Assembly: GCA_000733355.1 (NCBI GenBank)
Contig: JNVV01000084.1
Span: 15,264-79,263 of the forward strand
Direction: 5' to 3'
Source: Falciphora oryzae
Taxonomy: Eukaryota > Ascomycota > Sordariomycetes > Magnaporthales > Magnaporthaceae
DNA length: 64,000 nucleotides
Below the pieces are notes generated by a model, which worked only from the letters and a program-made list of their open reading frames with translations, was not told where the DNA came from and did not search any database. The first letter of the stretch is position 1. Every line of letters starts with the position of its first letter. The position numbers were made by a program, and so were the translations under genes. This document shows, piece after piece, positions 42,012 through 53,159 of this stretch.

Positions 42012-42578
42012 GTCAAACTTCACCACCACCACCTGGAAGCCGGTTGACCACCTCACCGATCTGACCGAGAGCATTTCGCTTGACGCAAGTACCCCATCCC
42101 TCGCCCCGTCCAGCCTTGACGCCGCCCTGCCCTCCGCGGGGATATGCGGCCGTGCCTTGGCTGCGCGACAAGTGCTGACGCCTTGGAGACCAGCGACCCG
42201 AAGACAGTCGAGCACCTAGGCTCGCCCTGCCCACCCGCCAAGAGCGTCTCTCCGGCAGCCGCGGCGCCTTCGCTGTCGGCAGCGGACGTTGCGGAAATGG
42301 ACGCCCCTAGCGAGACTCGTAGCGGCACAGTCTACGGCCAGCCTGCCGCCCAACCGGTCGCCCGGCATGCTGCCCAGCGCGCTATACAGCCTGCCGTCAA
42401 TGAGCCTGAGCCCGTTGGGGCCCGGGCGCACCGCGCTCCCCCAACCGGCGGCAGCTGGTGCCCGTGCTCATGTATCCAAGTGCTGCTACTGTTTGTCATC
42501 GTGGCGCTGTGTGTTTTCTTGCTGCACGTCAGAAACTACCTCTGCATGAGGCACGAGCTCCAGCTGATGGGATCCTAA
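42012..42578 (+). CDS. Possible C-terminally anchored membrane protein
   Basis: The clear part is the ORF from the ATG at 42144 (144 residues). It is Ala/Pro/Ser-rich and ends with CIQVLLLFVIVALCVFLLHV plus a short tail, a typical tail anchor. Upstream, another frame (WKPVDHLTDLTESISLDAST) also looks coding from about 42012, just after CTAACACAAG, a possible branch site and acceptor. Joining the two frames needs a one-base shift near 42170. The true 5' end is therefore unresolved. No family recognised. Confidence 0.45.
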
Positions 42579-42646
42579 CCTGGGACAAGCACCTCCCTCT
42601 GTGTGGTTCAGAGATGCACGTTCGGACAAGTACGAACCCCAATATT

Positions 42647-44718
42647 TCACAACTCCGAGAATTCATTCTTGTATCCTACCTCGTCACCCTTTAGCTTATG
42701 TACATCATACAGCAAAATCAACATAAGCGCTACTGCCTCGGAATAACTGTCTGCTACCAGCCGCTTTGTGTCGTTGTAGTGCTTGAGAGCAGTAGTGATG
42801 GAGGAGCGGACATCGTCAGAGGCTTGCACTAATCCCAGTCCTGCCCGCCATGTCCAGAGCCAACGCCCATGTCTGCATTGGCCTTGTCGATTTTGTCGCG
42901 CAATAGCTGCATCGAGCTGGCGGATTTTTTATAAGCCCGAAACCTTGCGCCCTCGCGAGAAGCACGGCCGAGACGGGTCAGGTGGCGGCCGTGGAGCGAG
43001 GTGATGGTAATGGAGCCTAGGTAGAGGTCGAGGCGGCGGCCAGCCAAGCTTCCCAAGCGCTCGGCTTCTATTGCGCTTGGGAGGCCGAACTCAAAGTTGA
43101 TGGCCTCGGTAATGGGCGTTGTGGTGCTTGGCCATAAAGGTGATTTGAAGGGCAGGCTGCACCTTGGGTTGAGTTCGGTCCTTAGATTTGAACCGCAAGT
43201 AGGTGCATACTGGGCTGGCGACCTCCTTCCCGCGTGGCGGCGAGGAACCGACCATGCGGCCCATAAAGAGCGGGAGAAAGGCTGCTTCTGCAACCAACAA
43301 GCTTTGCTGCGGCCATATGCGGTAGCGCACCACGTCCTCGGCGTCAAAAGTGGGCACCAGCGTCCCCCGGGCGAGACGGGCGGCGACAATGAGGACAAGG
43401 ATGCCGCAAGCGTGTCCATCGCGCTGCCTCAGTGACTGGAAGGCTGGACCCGACGCCGTTTCCAGCCTGTGGTCGCCGGGCAAACCCAAGATATTCCTCA
43501 AAGCGCGTTGGGCGTGTTCCCGGCTCTCTGGAGGAGGCATTCCGTGCAGGCTATCGAACCCGTACAGTTTTTGGTCGCGATACCAAAAAAGAACCCAGTG
43601 GCTGTTGTGGACTTGGGCGGGCAGAAGCATCATATGCTCGGCGCTGGGCTGGGGCGGGCCGCAGGTGAGATGGCCCGAGAGCGAGTCGACGACGCCGATC
43701 GTAGAGCCGGAGAAGCGCTGCGTACGCGTCGTCATAACGTTATCGTTAACCCACTCGCCGGGATCCGGCCCTCGACGGTCCCCAAAAAGCTGCTTAAGCG
43801 TGGTTGCAACGCGAGGGCGATGATACGGAGCGACAGGGCCGTCTGGTGGTCTGCGGCCACTCCTGCTTTTAGTGTCCGCGGCGCCGTCTGCTGCAGCTAC
43901 CTCTACTCATCTATGCGGGCCATTTTTGCTTGCGGGCTAGAAAAGGGAGGGTCAAGCTCTTGAGGGCGTTATCGACCCCGGCAGACCTGTGGGCTGGACG
44001 TGAGCTTAGCCTCCGCCTCACCCAAAAAAAAAAAAAAAAAAAAAAAAACTGGCTGGTTGCCCTTGAGCAGCCGACGCAGCAAAAAGTGGCCGGGCAAGCG
44101 AGTAGGGCGACGAAGGGGACAGAGGTCTGAGCGAGGGAAGGCTCCGAGGTAGGGAAGCGTGGCGCGCCGTGCCGCGAGGGACTGCCCGCGATGATGCCTC
44201 CCAACGGAGTCGTTATCTCCATGGCCACGGTAGGGGAACTGGCAGCAGCATTTTTGCCTTTGGCACCGCTTTGAAGATCGGCTTGCAGGATGGAGTCGTC
44301 CAGGTCACCCGGAAAGGCCGTCGTCTGCTCGTCGGCTGATCTCTGGTGGCCTGACCTCCTGGTATATATCGTGGTCGTTCGTGGCCGCATGTGCGGCTAG
44401 AGCCGAGTCCTTCACAGGTGGAGGCGCTTGGGTTGCTGGCTTTTGATTTGCTGACTTTTGGATGGAAACGTGCTCGAGAGGCTGTTGTGCAGTCTTGGCC
44501 AGCGACTCGGGTTTTGGCGGGGAGATCGAGTCCGACATGGCGGAGGGAGAACACGGGAGCTGTATGTTGTCATCTTCGTCGTTGTAATCATCGTCGTCGT
44601 CTTCGTCGAGGTTTCCTCCGTCGTCCTGGCGGCGCCCGGTGCGTTTTCGGCCCCGGTTCGGTCTCGTCCTCGGTCGACCGGCTTTGGATGGCTGCGCCAG
44701 CCAGAGAGACGGGTCCAC
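42647..44718 (-). CDS. Ulp1/C48-type cysteine protease (SUMO protease-like)
   Basis: The catalytic region reads from about 43893 to 43140 in one frame. It starts with GEWVNDNVM, the counterpart of the Ulp1 WLND block. Then come NSHWVLFWY (catalytic His, codon near 43600), KLYGFDSLHG (Asp, near 43555) and RQRDGHACGI (oxyanion Gln and catalytic Cys, near 43426 and 43408). All four catalytic residues are present. Ulp1 enzymes cleave SUMO or related tags. The helical C-terminus continues in other frames (ITEAINFEFGLPSAIEAE to 42829, then ALKHYNDTKRLVADSYSEA to 42647). So at least one intron or frameshift lies near 43100-43190 and another near 42830. An acidic, Pro-rich possible N-terminus (DEDDDDDYNDEDDN) lies at 44718-44305. 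Exon structure is unresolved; the domain call is firm. Confidence 0.8.
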
Positions 44719-44770
44719 TAATAAACAAGGCGCACAAACTGGTCAGAATGGGTGTGGGAAAAGCCGGGGC

Positions 44771-44858
44771 GAAGGAGAAGGAGAAGGAGAAGGAGAAGGA
44801 GAAGGAGAAGGAGAAGGAGAAGGAGAAGGAGAAGGAGAAGGAGAAGGAGAAGGAGAAG
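44771..44858 (+). repeat. (GGAGAA) hexanucleotide microsatellite, about 14 units
   Basis: An uninterrupted run of the six-base unit upstream of the Ulp1-like gene's possible N-terminus. The poly-Ser/Phe and Glu/Gly open frames through it are by-products. Confidence 0.95.
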
Positions 44859-44859
44859 C

Positions 44860-46065
44860 GGGAGAGTGGCGGCGTGCGGCGTGGATACCCTCGTCGTCGA
44901 CGTCGAGATGGACGCAGGGACAGAAGCCGCCTTTGCGGAAGATGAACTGGAGGTCGTCCCACGAGGGCTGGAGCTGTTCGAGCTAGCTGTTCGGGTCGTT
45001 ATCGCTGTCGTTGTCGTCGGCCTCGGGCGCCTAGCTGCTCCGACTTCCTGCGCTTTCTGCGGCCTGCAGCTGGGCGTCGAGTGCTCGGACGCGCGCGATC
45101 AAGCCCAAAAAACCAATCTTGTCGTCGGTTGAGGATTCCGCCATCTGTTCGCCCGCGCTCCACCAGGCAGATGCGGCGACGGGATGCTTAGGTAGGTAGC
45201 TGCCATTGGGGACGAGGGGCTGAAAAGTATCTAGTGGCATGCATAGGCTCGATGTTGCGTGTTCTCTGCGCCTTCCGCTCCAGCTCGTCCTGCCAACTTT
45301 CGCGGTGGCAGGCACTCGACAGCATCTGGTGCTACACGCAATTGGTTGCGACTGGACGGGCGCACACTGTGCGCGTGCGGGGGTGTCAATGTTTTTGCGC
45401 ATGCTCGCGCGCGGAATGGTTGCTGGGGGATCCACCTGCCCCCCAATCCTTCGGGTCGCTCCCCCACCGTGCCACTCCATCACCCGAACAGGGTGCCTGG
45501 TTCCTGCAGCTTGATCCCTGCAGCTGCGACGTTATGGCCGCGAAAATTGATTACATCATCCCTCCACCCGACGGAGCGTCAATCCGGCGCCATATAATGG
45601 CATCGACGACAGCGGCGCCATGCTAAGCTCGAACCGCCCACCAGACCTCCGATTTTATCAGCCCGCGGCTAACCATTATGTTTCCAGCCAAAGACAGACG
45701 GCTGACAGTGGGGCTTGACCCTCCTACTTTCCTCCACGCCCAGCCTACGGCATGCCATATAGGCTAGCTCTGTGCAAGCCGCCGCTTGCCGTCTACCTGC
45801 CTGTTTTGCCAGTGGCTCCGACCGGACGGACGAGCGCTATCCCCTGCAACCCCCCGAAGTCGAGCATACAAAGTCGAGGATGAAACCGCAAAAGCTTTGC
45901 CAGACAGAATCCGCCTGGGCACTGCAGCTGCAAGGAGGGTTTTCAGATCTATGGGCAGGTTGCTCTATCTTGCGCCACACACACCGAGGTCCTGCAAAAG
46001 CTCGAGCAGCGACGCAACAAGAGACACAAAATTGTTTGCTACGCTACACAAGGCGGCTCGTCTCA
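44860..46065. other. No gene supported up to the gap
   Basis: A minus-strand stretch near 45242-45031 (WWSAGEQMAESSTDDKIGFL, then ARVRALDAQLQAAESAG) looks coding and could be a first exon of the Ulp1-like gene. No splice path was found to connect it. Confidence 0.3.
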
Positions 46066-46383
46066 NNNNNNNNNNNNNNNNNNNNNNNNNNNNNNNNNNN
46101 NNNNNNNNNNNNNNNNNNNNNNNNNNNNNNNNNNNNNNNNNNNNNNNNNNNNNNNNNNNNNNNNNNNNNNNNNNNNNNNNNNNNNNNNNNNNNNNNNNNN
46201 NNNNNNNNNNNNNNNNNNNNNNNNNNNNNNNNNNNNNNNNNNNNNNNNNNNNNNNNNNNNNNNNNNNNNNNNNNNNNNNNNNNNNNNNNNNNNNNNNNNN
46301 NNNNNNNNNNNNNNNNNNNNNNNNNNNNNNNNNNNNNNNNNNNNNNNNNNNNNNNNNNNNNNNNNNNNNNNNNNNNNNNNNNN
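46066..46383. other. Assembly gap (318 N)
   Basis: A run of N with unrelated sequence on either side. Confidence 1.
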
Positions 46384-47857
46384 CATCGACCCAACTGCCC
46401 CTACCTCGGCGCCCTCCGGCAAACCACGTGGATGTCAATCTTGAGAGATCCCCCTCATTAAATGGCAAGGGATTCAAGTCGCTATAATCCCCGCGATACT
46501 CGGCCGCACGAGACACTATCCGCGAACGTCGCTGCTCAAAGGACCTTTCCTGACCCCCTGTCGCCCCCACAGGGCGGATGCAAGCATGTTCCATGGGGTG
46601 GCGCCGCCACGATGGTTGTTGTTGCTGTCGTGGCTGTTGCCGTTGGTGCGGCCGTCGTCATAGTCGTTGCCGTCGATCCTGCCGTTGCAGTCCGCCCAAG
46701 ACCCGCCCTCGCCTGCGTCTACCGAACTGGCCCTGGTGTTGCTGCCGCCGTTGCGAAGGCGACTGCCGCAATTTCCACTGCCGTTGGCCCCCGGTCCCGG
46801 TCGAGATGCCGAATTGCCGTCAGCGTTGTGGCCGGCCCAGCGGGCTTTGACGCTCCGGCGTGTGCAAGGCGACAATGGGGGAGATGACAGACCATTGTTT
46901 CGGTCGCTGGGTCGAGGCGGTGCTTGTACATTCTGTCGGAGAGTGAAGAATGGAGAATATCTTCCGGCCGAAGTCGCAGGCGTGGTGTGTGCCCTTCGTT
47001 GGAAGGGGTCGTCGAGGTGGTGGAGGCCGAAGTCGGCCGCTGTTGCAGCTTCTCGGATCCGCGGGCAACCCGATTCTTGGGTGTTGGCACGCTTCATTCC
47101 TGAGACGCCTACGGTACGAGGCTCCTCTGCAGAGCCGACGGCGAGTGCAGCGTGCTCGAGGCTCCTGGGAGTGTGGGATGCCGCAAAGTTTAGGCGCGTC
47201 GGCCCAGGGCATAGGATTCCGCCTGTACCCATCGGGAGGGGGCTGGCCATGGTAGGAATACAAAAGATAAACTAGGGAGGCTGGGTGGGAATGTGCCACT
47301 GGACTTCGCGGCCGGGGACGGGAATCACGCGAGCAAACATGAGGATTCGCACCTTGGGCGAGTTGCCTCCGCACATGATGGTGATGATGGAAAGTCTGGT
47401 TTTCGCCGCTTTAGGCTTGGATGGGAGGAATCGAGCAGGAGAGTTATAGGCTGGGCGTTGAGAAAGCGTGCGAGAGCGAGATGGGGAGAAGAGAAGACAA
47501 AACGAGAGCGAAGGCGGAGGAAGGCCAGAGGAGGGGCCAAGTGTGCAAAGCAGCACATGGGGGATACGGGAAAGCGACTGGAAGAGCTACACGCACTCAT
47601 CGGCATCAACGGTACGGAAACCCGCATATTACGGCGTTTGCTGGTGGGTCAAAACCACGGCCAGCCGCCTGAGTAGGTAGGTAGGTGAGTCGGGAGTCTA
47701 GTCCGGCCTTTGGCTGTGTTCCAGATGCTTCTCGCCGTTAAGCAGTAAGCCATGCTTGCCTGTAGATAAAAGCTGACATCTTTTTCCCCCACAGACGGCA
47801 GCCCTAAAGGAGGCGGCATGGATCATCAGTCGACAGCCGTGAGCAGCAGCACAAGAC
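46384..47857. other. GC-rich stretch, no firm gene
   Basis: A 244-codon minus-strand frame (47250-46516) is rich in Gly, Asn, Ser and Asp and overlaps rival frames of similar length, as expected in GC-rich sequence. I could not decide between them. Confidence 0.35.
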
Positions 47858-49021
47858 ATGTCTGACGGCCGGGGCAGCACGGCCGATACAGGCACAAGCG
47901 GTGGCGACGACTTCAGCGCCTGCGATGAGGCCGAGGCCAGAGAGTTGATTATTGGGCAAATCAAGTTTGAAAACAAGAATCGCCGTGGAACACCGGGGAA
48001 TGGCGGCAATGACAAGCAGGCCACGAGCTCCAGCGACCAGCAGGAAGCGTACGCGCCGACCGAGGACAGGCCCAGGCCCAGCGCCATCAGGGATCGAGGG
48101 GGGTTCTTTGACGATCGGTGGCTCAGCGACACCAGCCAGGGCTCCCAGCTGCGCTTTCTCGCCCAAAATGAAGAGGAGCATGAACCCGCCGGCACAGAAG
48201 CAGCCGTCTCCCTGCCCACGCCCACCTGGCCCAGCAGCGCCAACGGCTCCGCGCCGCAGCCGCAGCGAGACGAGAGCAGCACCGCCGCGCGTTTCGACGG
48301 ATGGCCACGGGGCCTAGGGTTTGCGCCGCTAAGCCGACTACAAACGCTGGGCGACGACGACCCCGGCCCCCCGTCTGCTGGCCACCCCGACACGGCGCCT
48401 CCTCTTGTGCGCTCGGTTGCCAACAGCAGAAACAGGGCCCCAAGACGCCATTTCGACCATCTTGCCATTCGCTCCCTGCCCCAGCCGAAACTGTGACACC
48501 ATGGCGGTCCCGGTAACGCCGGCTTTGATCCGCAGCAGCAGCAGCAGCAGCAGCAGCACGACGAAGGGGCGCTCTTCAATCAACGCCCGCCACAGCCACA
48601 GCTACAAGCACAACCCCAACCCTTTTTTCCACAGCACCGGCACCAGCAGCCTCGGCAAGCGCACGCTGGCACCTTCAGTCAGCCGCAGCCTCGGGGATAT
48701 CCTTCCAGTCGCCGCCAACAGCAGCCTCCATCCCGGTCTGCAAACATCTTTTATCAGCAGCATCCGCAACAACAGCAGCAGCAGCAGCAGCCACAGCCGC
48801 AAAACCCCAGACTCGGAGGGCCTCCCGCCCATGTCAGGACGCAGGCGTTGCGGCGAGGGTCTGAGGCCGACGAGGTCATACCGAGCCACAGCGCCTCTGG
48901 GAGATACAGAATATTGCCGGACGAAGACGACCCCAGCGCAGCGCAGCTCCCGGCAAAGTTGGAGAGAAAAATGGACAAGGACATCAGAGACAGGGAACAG
49001 TTCTTTCGCAGGCTGCTTTGA
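47858..49021 (+). pseudogene. Polyglutamine-rich protein split by an in-frame TGA
   Basis: One frame runs from the ATG at 47858 to a TGA at 49019-49021, 387 codons, interrupted only by a TGA at 48494-48496. The first 212 residues are disordered and acidic (MSDGRGSTADTGTSGGDD, RGGFFDDRWLSDTSQGSQL). Directly after the internal TGA the same frame continues HHGGPGNAGFDP, then a run of seven Gln. A Gln/Pro-rich region with a second Gln run follows, and an ordered-looking charged end (YRILPDEDDPSAAQLPAKLE, RKMDKDIRDREQFFRRLL). Continuity of composition and frame shows a single gene. The TGA could come from CGA by one C-to-T change. No intron that removes it is evident. No family recognised; glutamine-rich tracts are common in transcriptional regulators. 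Confidence 0.65.
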
Positions 49022-49215
49022 ACCGGGGCAGGTGGGCGGGTAGGTAGATAAATGAGGATTTTTGTAATTAGGCTACCAGGAGTGCTGATGCAAAACTTTC
49101 CCCATGTTATCATCATCCAAACAAGCACCAGGCACAATCAATTAACAGCCGCAAGTTCCACGCGCGACCCTGAACGTCCGGACCCTGACAACCCGACCCT
49201 GACAACCCGACCGCA

Positions 49216-50403
49216 TCAAAAAGATTGCATCGCATCCTGCTCAGCTTGCTTGATCTCCCGGCTGAACCACTCCCTGGTGCCGTCCGAAAAGTCTTTGCTG
49301 CAGCCGACAAGGCCCTGGCGTACTTTCGCTCGCGTCTGACCGAAAGGAGCCGCTCGCTCCAGGTCAGGCCTGACGCGGTCGAGACATTTCGCCAGCCCAT
49401 CTGCCACGTCCACCCCGCCCTTCTTGTCGCCAGCTGGACTTAGCGCGTTCCGCAGCCGCGTGCTTGTAGCAAAGTACGTTGCCCCCACCTCACACACTCT
49501 TGATACAATACGCATAGCAAACGTGTCGGCCTTGCTTTGCTTCTCCATTTCGGCGATGCGTCCGTTCAGCCAGCGAATGGAAATCCAATTAAAGGATTGG
49601 GAGCGAACCTTTGTCCGCTGCTTATGGTAGCTTTCCAACTTTTCCGACTCCGCGTCGGCCTGGGGCTTGAAGACGTCGCAAAACACCATGTTGCGTCGCT
49701 GCACGTCGTGCGATACCGACATGCTGATGAAGAGTTCCTGGCTCTGCTGCAGGTTCTCGTTTCGGTCGGCAAGCTTGTCGGCGGCCAGCTTGAGGCTGCG
49801 CATGCTTGAACCGCCAGGGTGCTCGGCCAACTCGCGCATCGCGGAAGCCTCCTGCGCTGCCACGACCCAGCTCGTGTGGAGGTGCTGCAACACCACCGTC
49901 GCGTTGGCGATAAACCAGCTGTGCGTCTGTGCCGTTTGCAATCCCCCTTCCCAAAGGTCCGAGTCGCGAAGGGCCGTCACCAGATACGCTGCTGCCCCTG
50001 GATGCAAGGGAGGGAAGTTTGAAATTCCGAGTTTCGCTGGTGATGGATTGCCGTATTTAACCGAGTACGAGTAGTGGGAGAACCGAGCGAGCGCGGCGAC
50101 AGCACCCAGCACAGAAAGCATCCAGGGCCACACCTGGTGCCACCAGGCCTTCATCTTGGTCGGGGCTTCTTGGCCGGGGGCGGCGTCTTGGCCGGGGGCG
50201 GGGACGGCGTCTTGGCCGGAGGCGGCGGCTTTTCGACCAAACACCGGTTAGCATGGATCCGTACCAAGTGGACTCTGTATCAACATACCTTGAAGCCTCT
50301 TCACTTCCTCTCGCTGGCGTTGCCTGGCTCTTAGGTAGTATCTGCGCCTCTCCTCCGTCCCCATGTTCTCGTACCGACGTTCCGCGTCCTCGTCGTCGGC
50401 CAT
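49216..50403 (-). CDS. Two-exon single-pass membrane protein of unknown function
   Basis: Exon 1 is 50403-50289 from an ATG (MADDEDAERRYENMGTEERR, Glu/Arg-rich helix). The intron 50288-50229 has a perfect donor GTATGTT, branch GCTAAC and acceptor AAAAG. Exon 2 is 50228-49216. After a short GQDA/APGQ repeat linker there is one membrane segment, VWPWMLSVLGAVAALARFSH. The remaining 270 residues are helical and intact, with several charged helices (SLKLAADKLADRNENLQQSQ, WLNGRIAEMEKQSKADTFAM). No signal peptide is seen, so the charged N-terminus is probably cytosolic. No homologous family comes to mind. Clean splicing and the lack of lesions suggest a working gene. Confidence 0.75.
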
Positions 50404-51430
50404 CGTTATCCTCGGCAGGGGTTTTCGAGTGTCGTCACACCTACAAACTCCTGAAAGTCGGCAGGCGGCTGATGCTTTGGATATGTCGGTGACTCGGCAA
50501 ATGTATGTCGAAATGCAGGCGGGTGCGGGCTCGAAGAAGTGATGCTAGTAGTGATAGAGCTGCTAGGTCTAGCTGCTGGATCTTGGGGGTTGAGTCTGGA
50601 AGATTCTTCCGTCGAAAGAAGACAGGAGGAAGATGAGATCGATTTATACCCAGTTCTGTCAAGACCTTTCCCGTCTTCTTTCCTTTCCACCCCGTCCACT
50701 CTCACCCCTGTCTGCCCTCCCACCCTCTTTCCTGCCCACCCTTGCTTGTCACTTTCTATCTTTGCCCTTTACTCTCTTAACCCTTTTCGTCCGCTCAAAG
50801 CCCGGCTGACCGATGGCGGCGCCATAAACGATGGAGACTACATTGTGGCGTTATTTTCACATCCGGTTTCCCCTTATCTCCGTCCTCCGTCCTCCGCCGC
50901 TTGCTTTTCCACCTCTGCCCGCTGTCACTTCTCACTCCGTCTTATGGAGTTTCGGCCTTGTCCTTTCCTTACCTGCCAATGTTTCTCTTTTATTCTTCCA
51001 GATTCTGCCTGGTGGCGGCGCCGTGGAACGCTGGGGGCTCCATCGTGGCGTCATTTACCACCCCGTCCTCTTTTACTGCATATCCTATCTTTACAACATG
51101 TCGTTATGTTGACGCCCTTGCTTTCCTCCGGCTTTTCCTGGACGAGCTAGACTTTTTGCTAAGTGCGGGGCGAGCCCGATTCCTGCGCAGTCGCTTGATG
51201 TGGGCTGGGTACGTGCCCGGCATTTTCATCCCCAAGCTCGAAGCAGAGATTGCAAGAGTCAGATTTGGCTAGCTGGCTGGCCGACTGGAGTGGCAGTGTC
51301 AGTCGACTGTACTTACCAGAAGCTATTCCATGCATGACAGAAGCAATATCGTTTGCGTGCGCACACACACACACCTCAGCGGCCCCTTCCATTCCGCTCC
51401 AGTTTTGCTCGGATTACGGCATCGTCCCCG
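50404..51430. other. Promoter-side region, pyrimidine-rich
   Basis: The stretch 50660-51000 is strongly CT-rich on the plus strand (TTTCCTTTCCACCCCGTCCA). Open frames through it are low-complexity. It probably holds the promoter of the minus-strand gene starting at 50403. Confidence 0.4.
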
Positions 51431-52500
51431 TCAAGCTTCTTCCTTGGGCGGCGAGGTCCTGCCGCTTTTGAGCATCCCATCGTTGGCTGTCTGCAATTCG
51501 GTAGCCCGCCGCGGCCTTGGCTCGATCAGTGTCCTCATAGTGTCGCACAGCTCCCGCCTGCGCTCGATCCGTCGCCTCCTCGCCCGTAAATATCTTGCTC
51601 GGCCAGGATCCACGACTCCCCGCCTCTTGCTGGGTCCCTCGCCTCTCGCGCCCTCAACCCTCGGCCGGACTCCTCCCTCGACGACGAGCTAGGCCCAGCG
51701 GAAACGATGCCATGACCATCGTTCCACACATGCGAAGGCTAGTTTGCCTCGTGGCGGCGCGGCAGCGGCAGTGCTTGGTTGCTTGTCGCTAATGCGGCTT
51801 TGTTCGGGCCGCGCCCCGCCGTTTCTGCTCCTGGAGCGGGGGTGGTGGTGGTGATAGCCTGAGGCGCCTTGGCTGAGCGGTTCGGGACACTCCCAATCCG
51901 AGTCTGTGGTCGGGCGGCAAATGCTGTCGTCGCAGGCGCTGCCGGAGCAGAAAGGACTGGCTGGGGCGACCCGCCGCCGCTCGACCCCTGGCCCTAGGTG
52001 TCGTCGTTGGCTGCATGTCTTGTTTCCTGTCCCCACCCCAGGCTGCACATCTTCCGAAACATGCTTGAGAGGCCGCCATGGGCCGTCGTTTCTTGTCCTT
52101 TTACTTCTTTTGTTGTCGATCTGGGTGGCCTCCTGCTGGCCGCATCTTGGTGGCACTCGTCTTGGGGAATATCGCGCCAAGACGGTTTATTGATGATCCC
52201 GAGGATGGACCTGCGCCCGCCCGTTCCCATCCAACTCTCCTCCGTGGCTTTCTGGTAGAAGTCGGCAGCCGCCGTCCGGGCTCTGGCGAGGTGTTCCGTG
52301 GTAAACACCTCCGAAGCCTCGGGCCTGATCTTGCGAGACCCGCAGTGCTCCGCGAAGCGCAGAAAGTGACGCGCACGCGTTTGGGGCCTATCAGAGGGGC
52401 CATTGGGCGTGGTCTTCGTTGCGGTTGGGGAGGCGCATTTGTGGGGCTTTAGATCGGCGTCGTCGTGGGAGAACCCGACAGATCTTCGGTGACCGTAGAT
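51431..52500 (-). pseudogene. Decayed gene with TAG stops
   Basis: One minus-strand frame looks coding from about 52500: HFLRFAEHCGSRKIRPEASE, then EHLARARTAAADFYQKATEE, RRSILGIINKPSWRDIPQDE. It is broken by a TAG at 51994-51996 in the context ACC-TAG-GGC-CAG and a TAG near 51745 in AAC-TAG-CCT. Both are one C-to-T change from CAG (Gln). The end (LCDTMRTLIEPRPRRATELQ, to 51431) lies in a different frame. No ATG was found at the 5' end, so an upstream exon may be missing. Family unknown. Confidence 0.5.
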
Positions 52501-53035
52501 GTGTAGAGTTGAGAGCTAGGTAGGCAGGTGATCTGGCAGAGTGATCAGCTGACTGCAGGATTCTTTGTGAAGGCTAGAGGTTAGGGCGCCCTGCTCTATA
52601 CAAAAATAGGCAGGAAGTTCAGACAAACGTCCAGGGAGAGGAAAAGTACGGTCTTGGATGCAGCTTGCTGGGCATGCTCCCCCAGGCAGCATGAATGGTT
52701 CCAAGGGCCACCCCCAAGCCCCTGCGTAGGCATTGATGCAACCATACCAGCCGGCAGGCGGCGAAATACGCCGCGACCCGCTTGCTAGCTATTTTCTTTT
52801 TCATTGGCCAAGCTGCTTTTCCTTTGCTTGGCCACATCTGTGTGGCTTTGTGCACTCGGTCTTTTTTGTTCCGGCCCGGCCACGGTTGCCATGCCTCCAT
52901 TAGCGTTGGCTGCACGCTTTCATTCTTGTGGTCCGCATCTACCCTTTGATTCTTTTGCGAGCGGCCTTTAAAAACGTAACAAAGGTTAAATCGAGCAAAG
53001 GGAAAAAGGAAATCCCTACAGCGAGCGACTGAAGT
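52501..53035. other. Intergenic, no gene supported
   Basis: A 139-codon minus-strand frame (53038-52619) has no recognisable features and overlaps the promoter of the gene at 53160. Confidence 0.35.
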
Positions 53036-53039
53036 CACA

Positions 53040-53047
53040 TATAAAAA
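53040..53047 (+). promoter_or_regulatory. TATA box of the 53160 gene
   Basis: TATAAAAA lies 113 bases upstream of the ATG and is followed by a pyrimidine-rich stretch with CTTCCTCCCTC, typical of a fungal core promoter. Confidence 0.55.
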
Positions 53048-53159
53048 GCCCCTTTCTCTTCCAAATCGGCTACATGTTCCTTCCTCCCTCAGGCATACAC
53101 ATCATCCGTTTTGGTCTGCCTTTTTCTCGATCGCCATTACGCAGAACCCGTCACCCATT

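Noticed and set aside
44024..44049. Poly(A) run read as retroposed cDNA tail
   Set aside because: No flanking target duplication and no intronless gene upstream of it.
44763..44962. Long Ser/Phe, Leu or Glu/Gly open frames
   Set aside because: They only translate the GGAGAA microsatellite.
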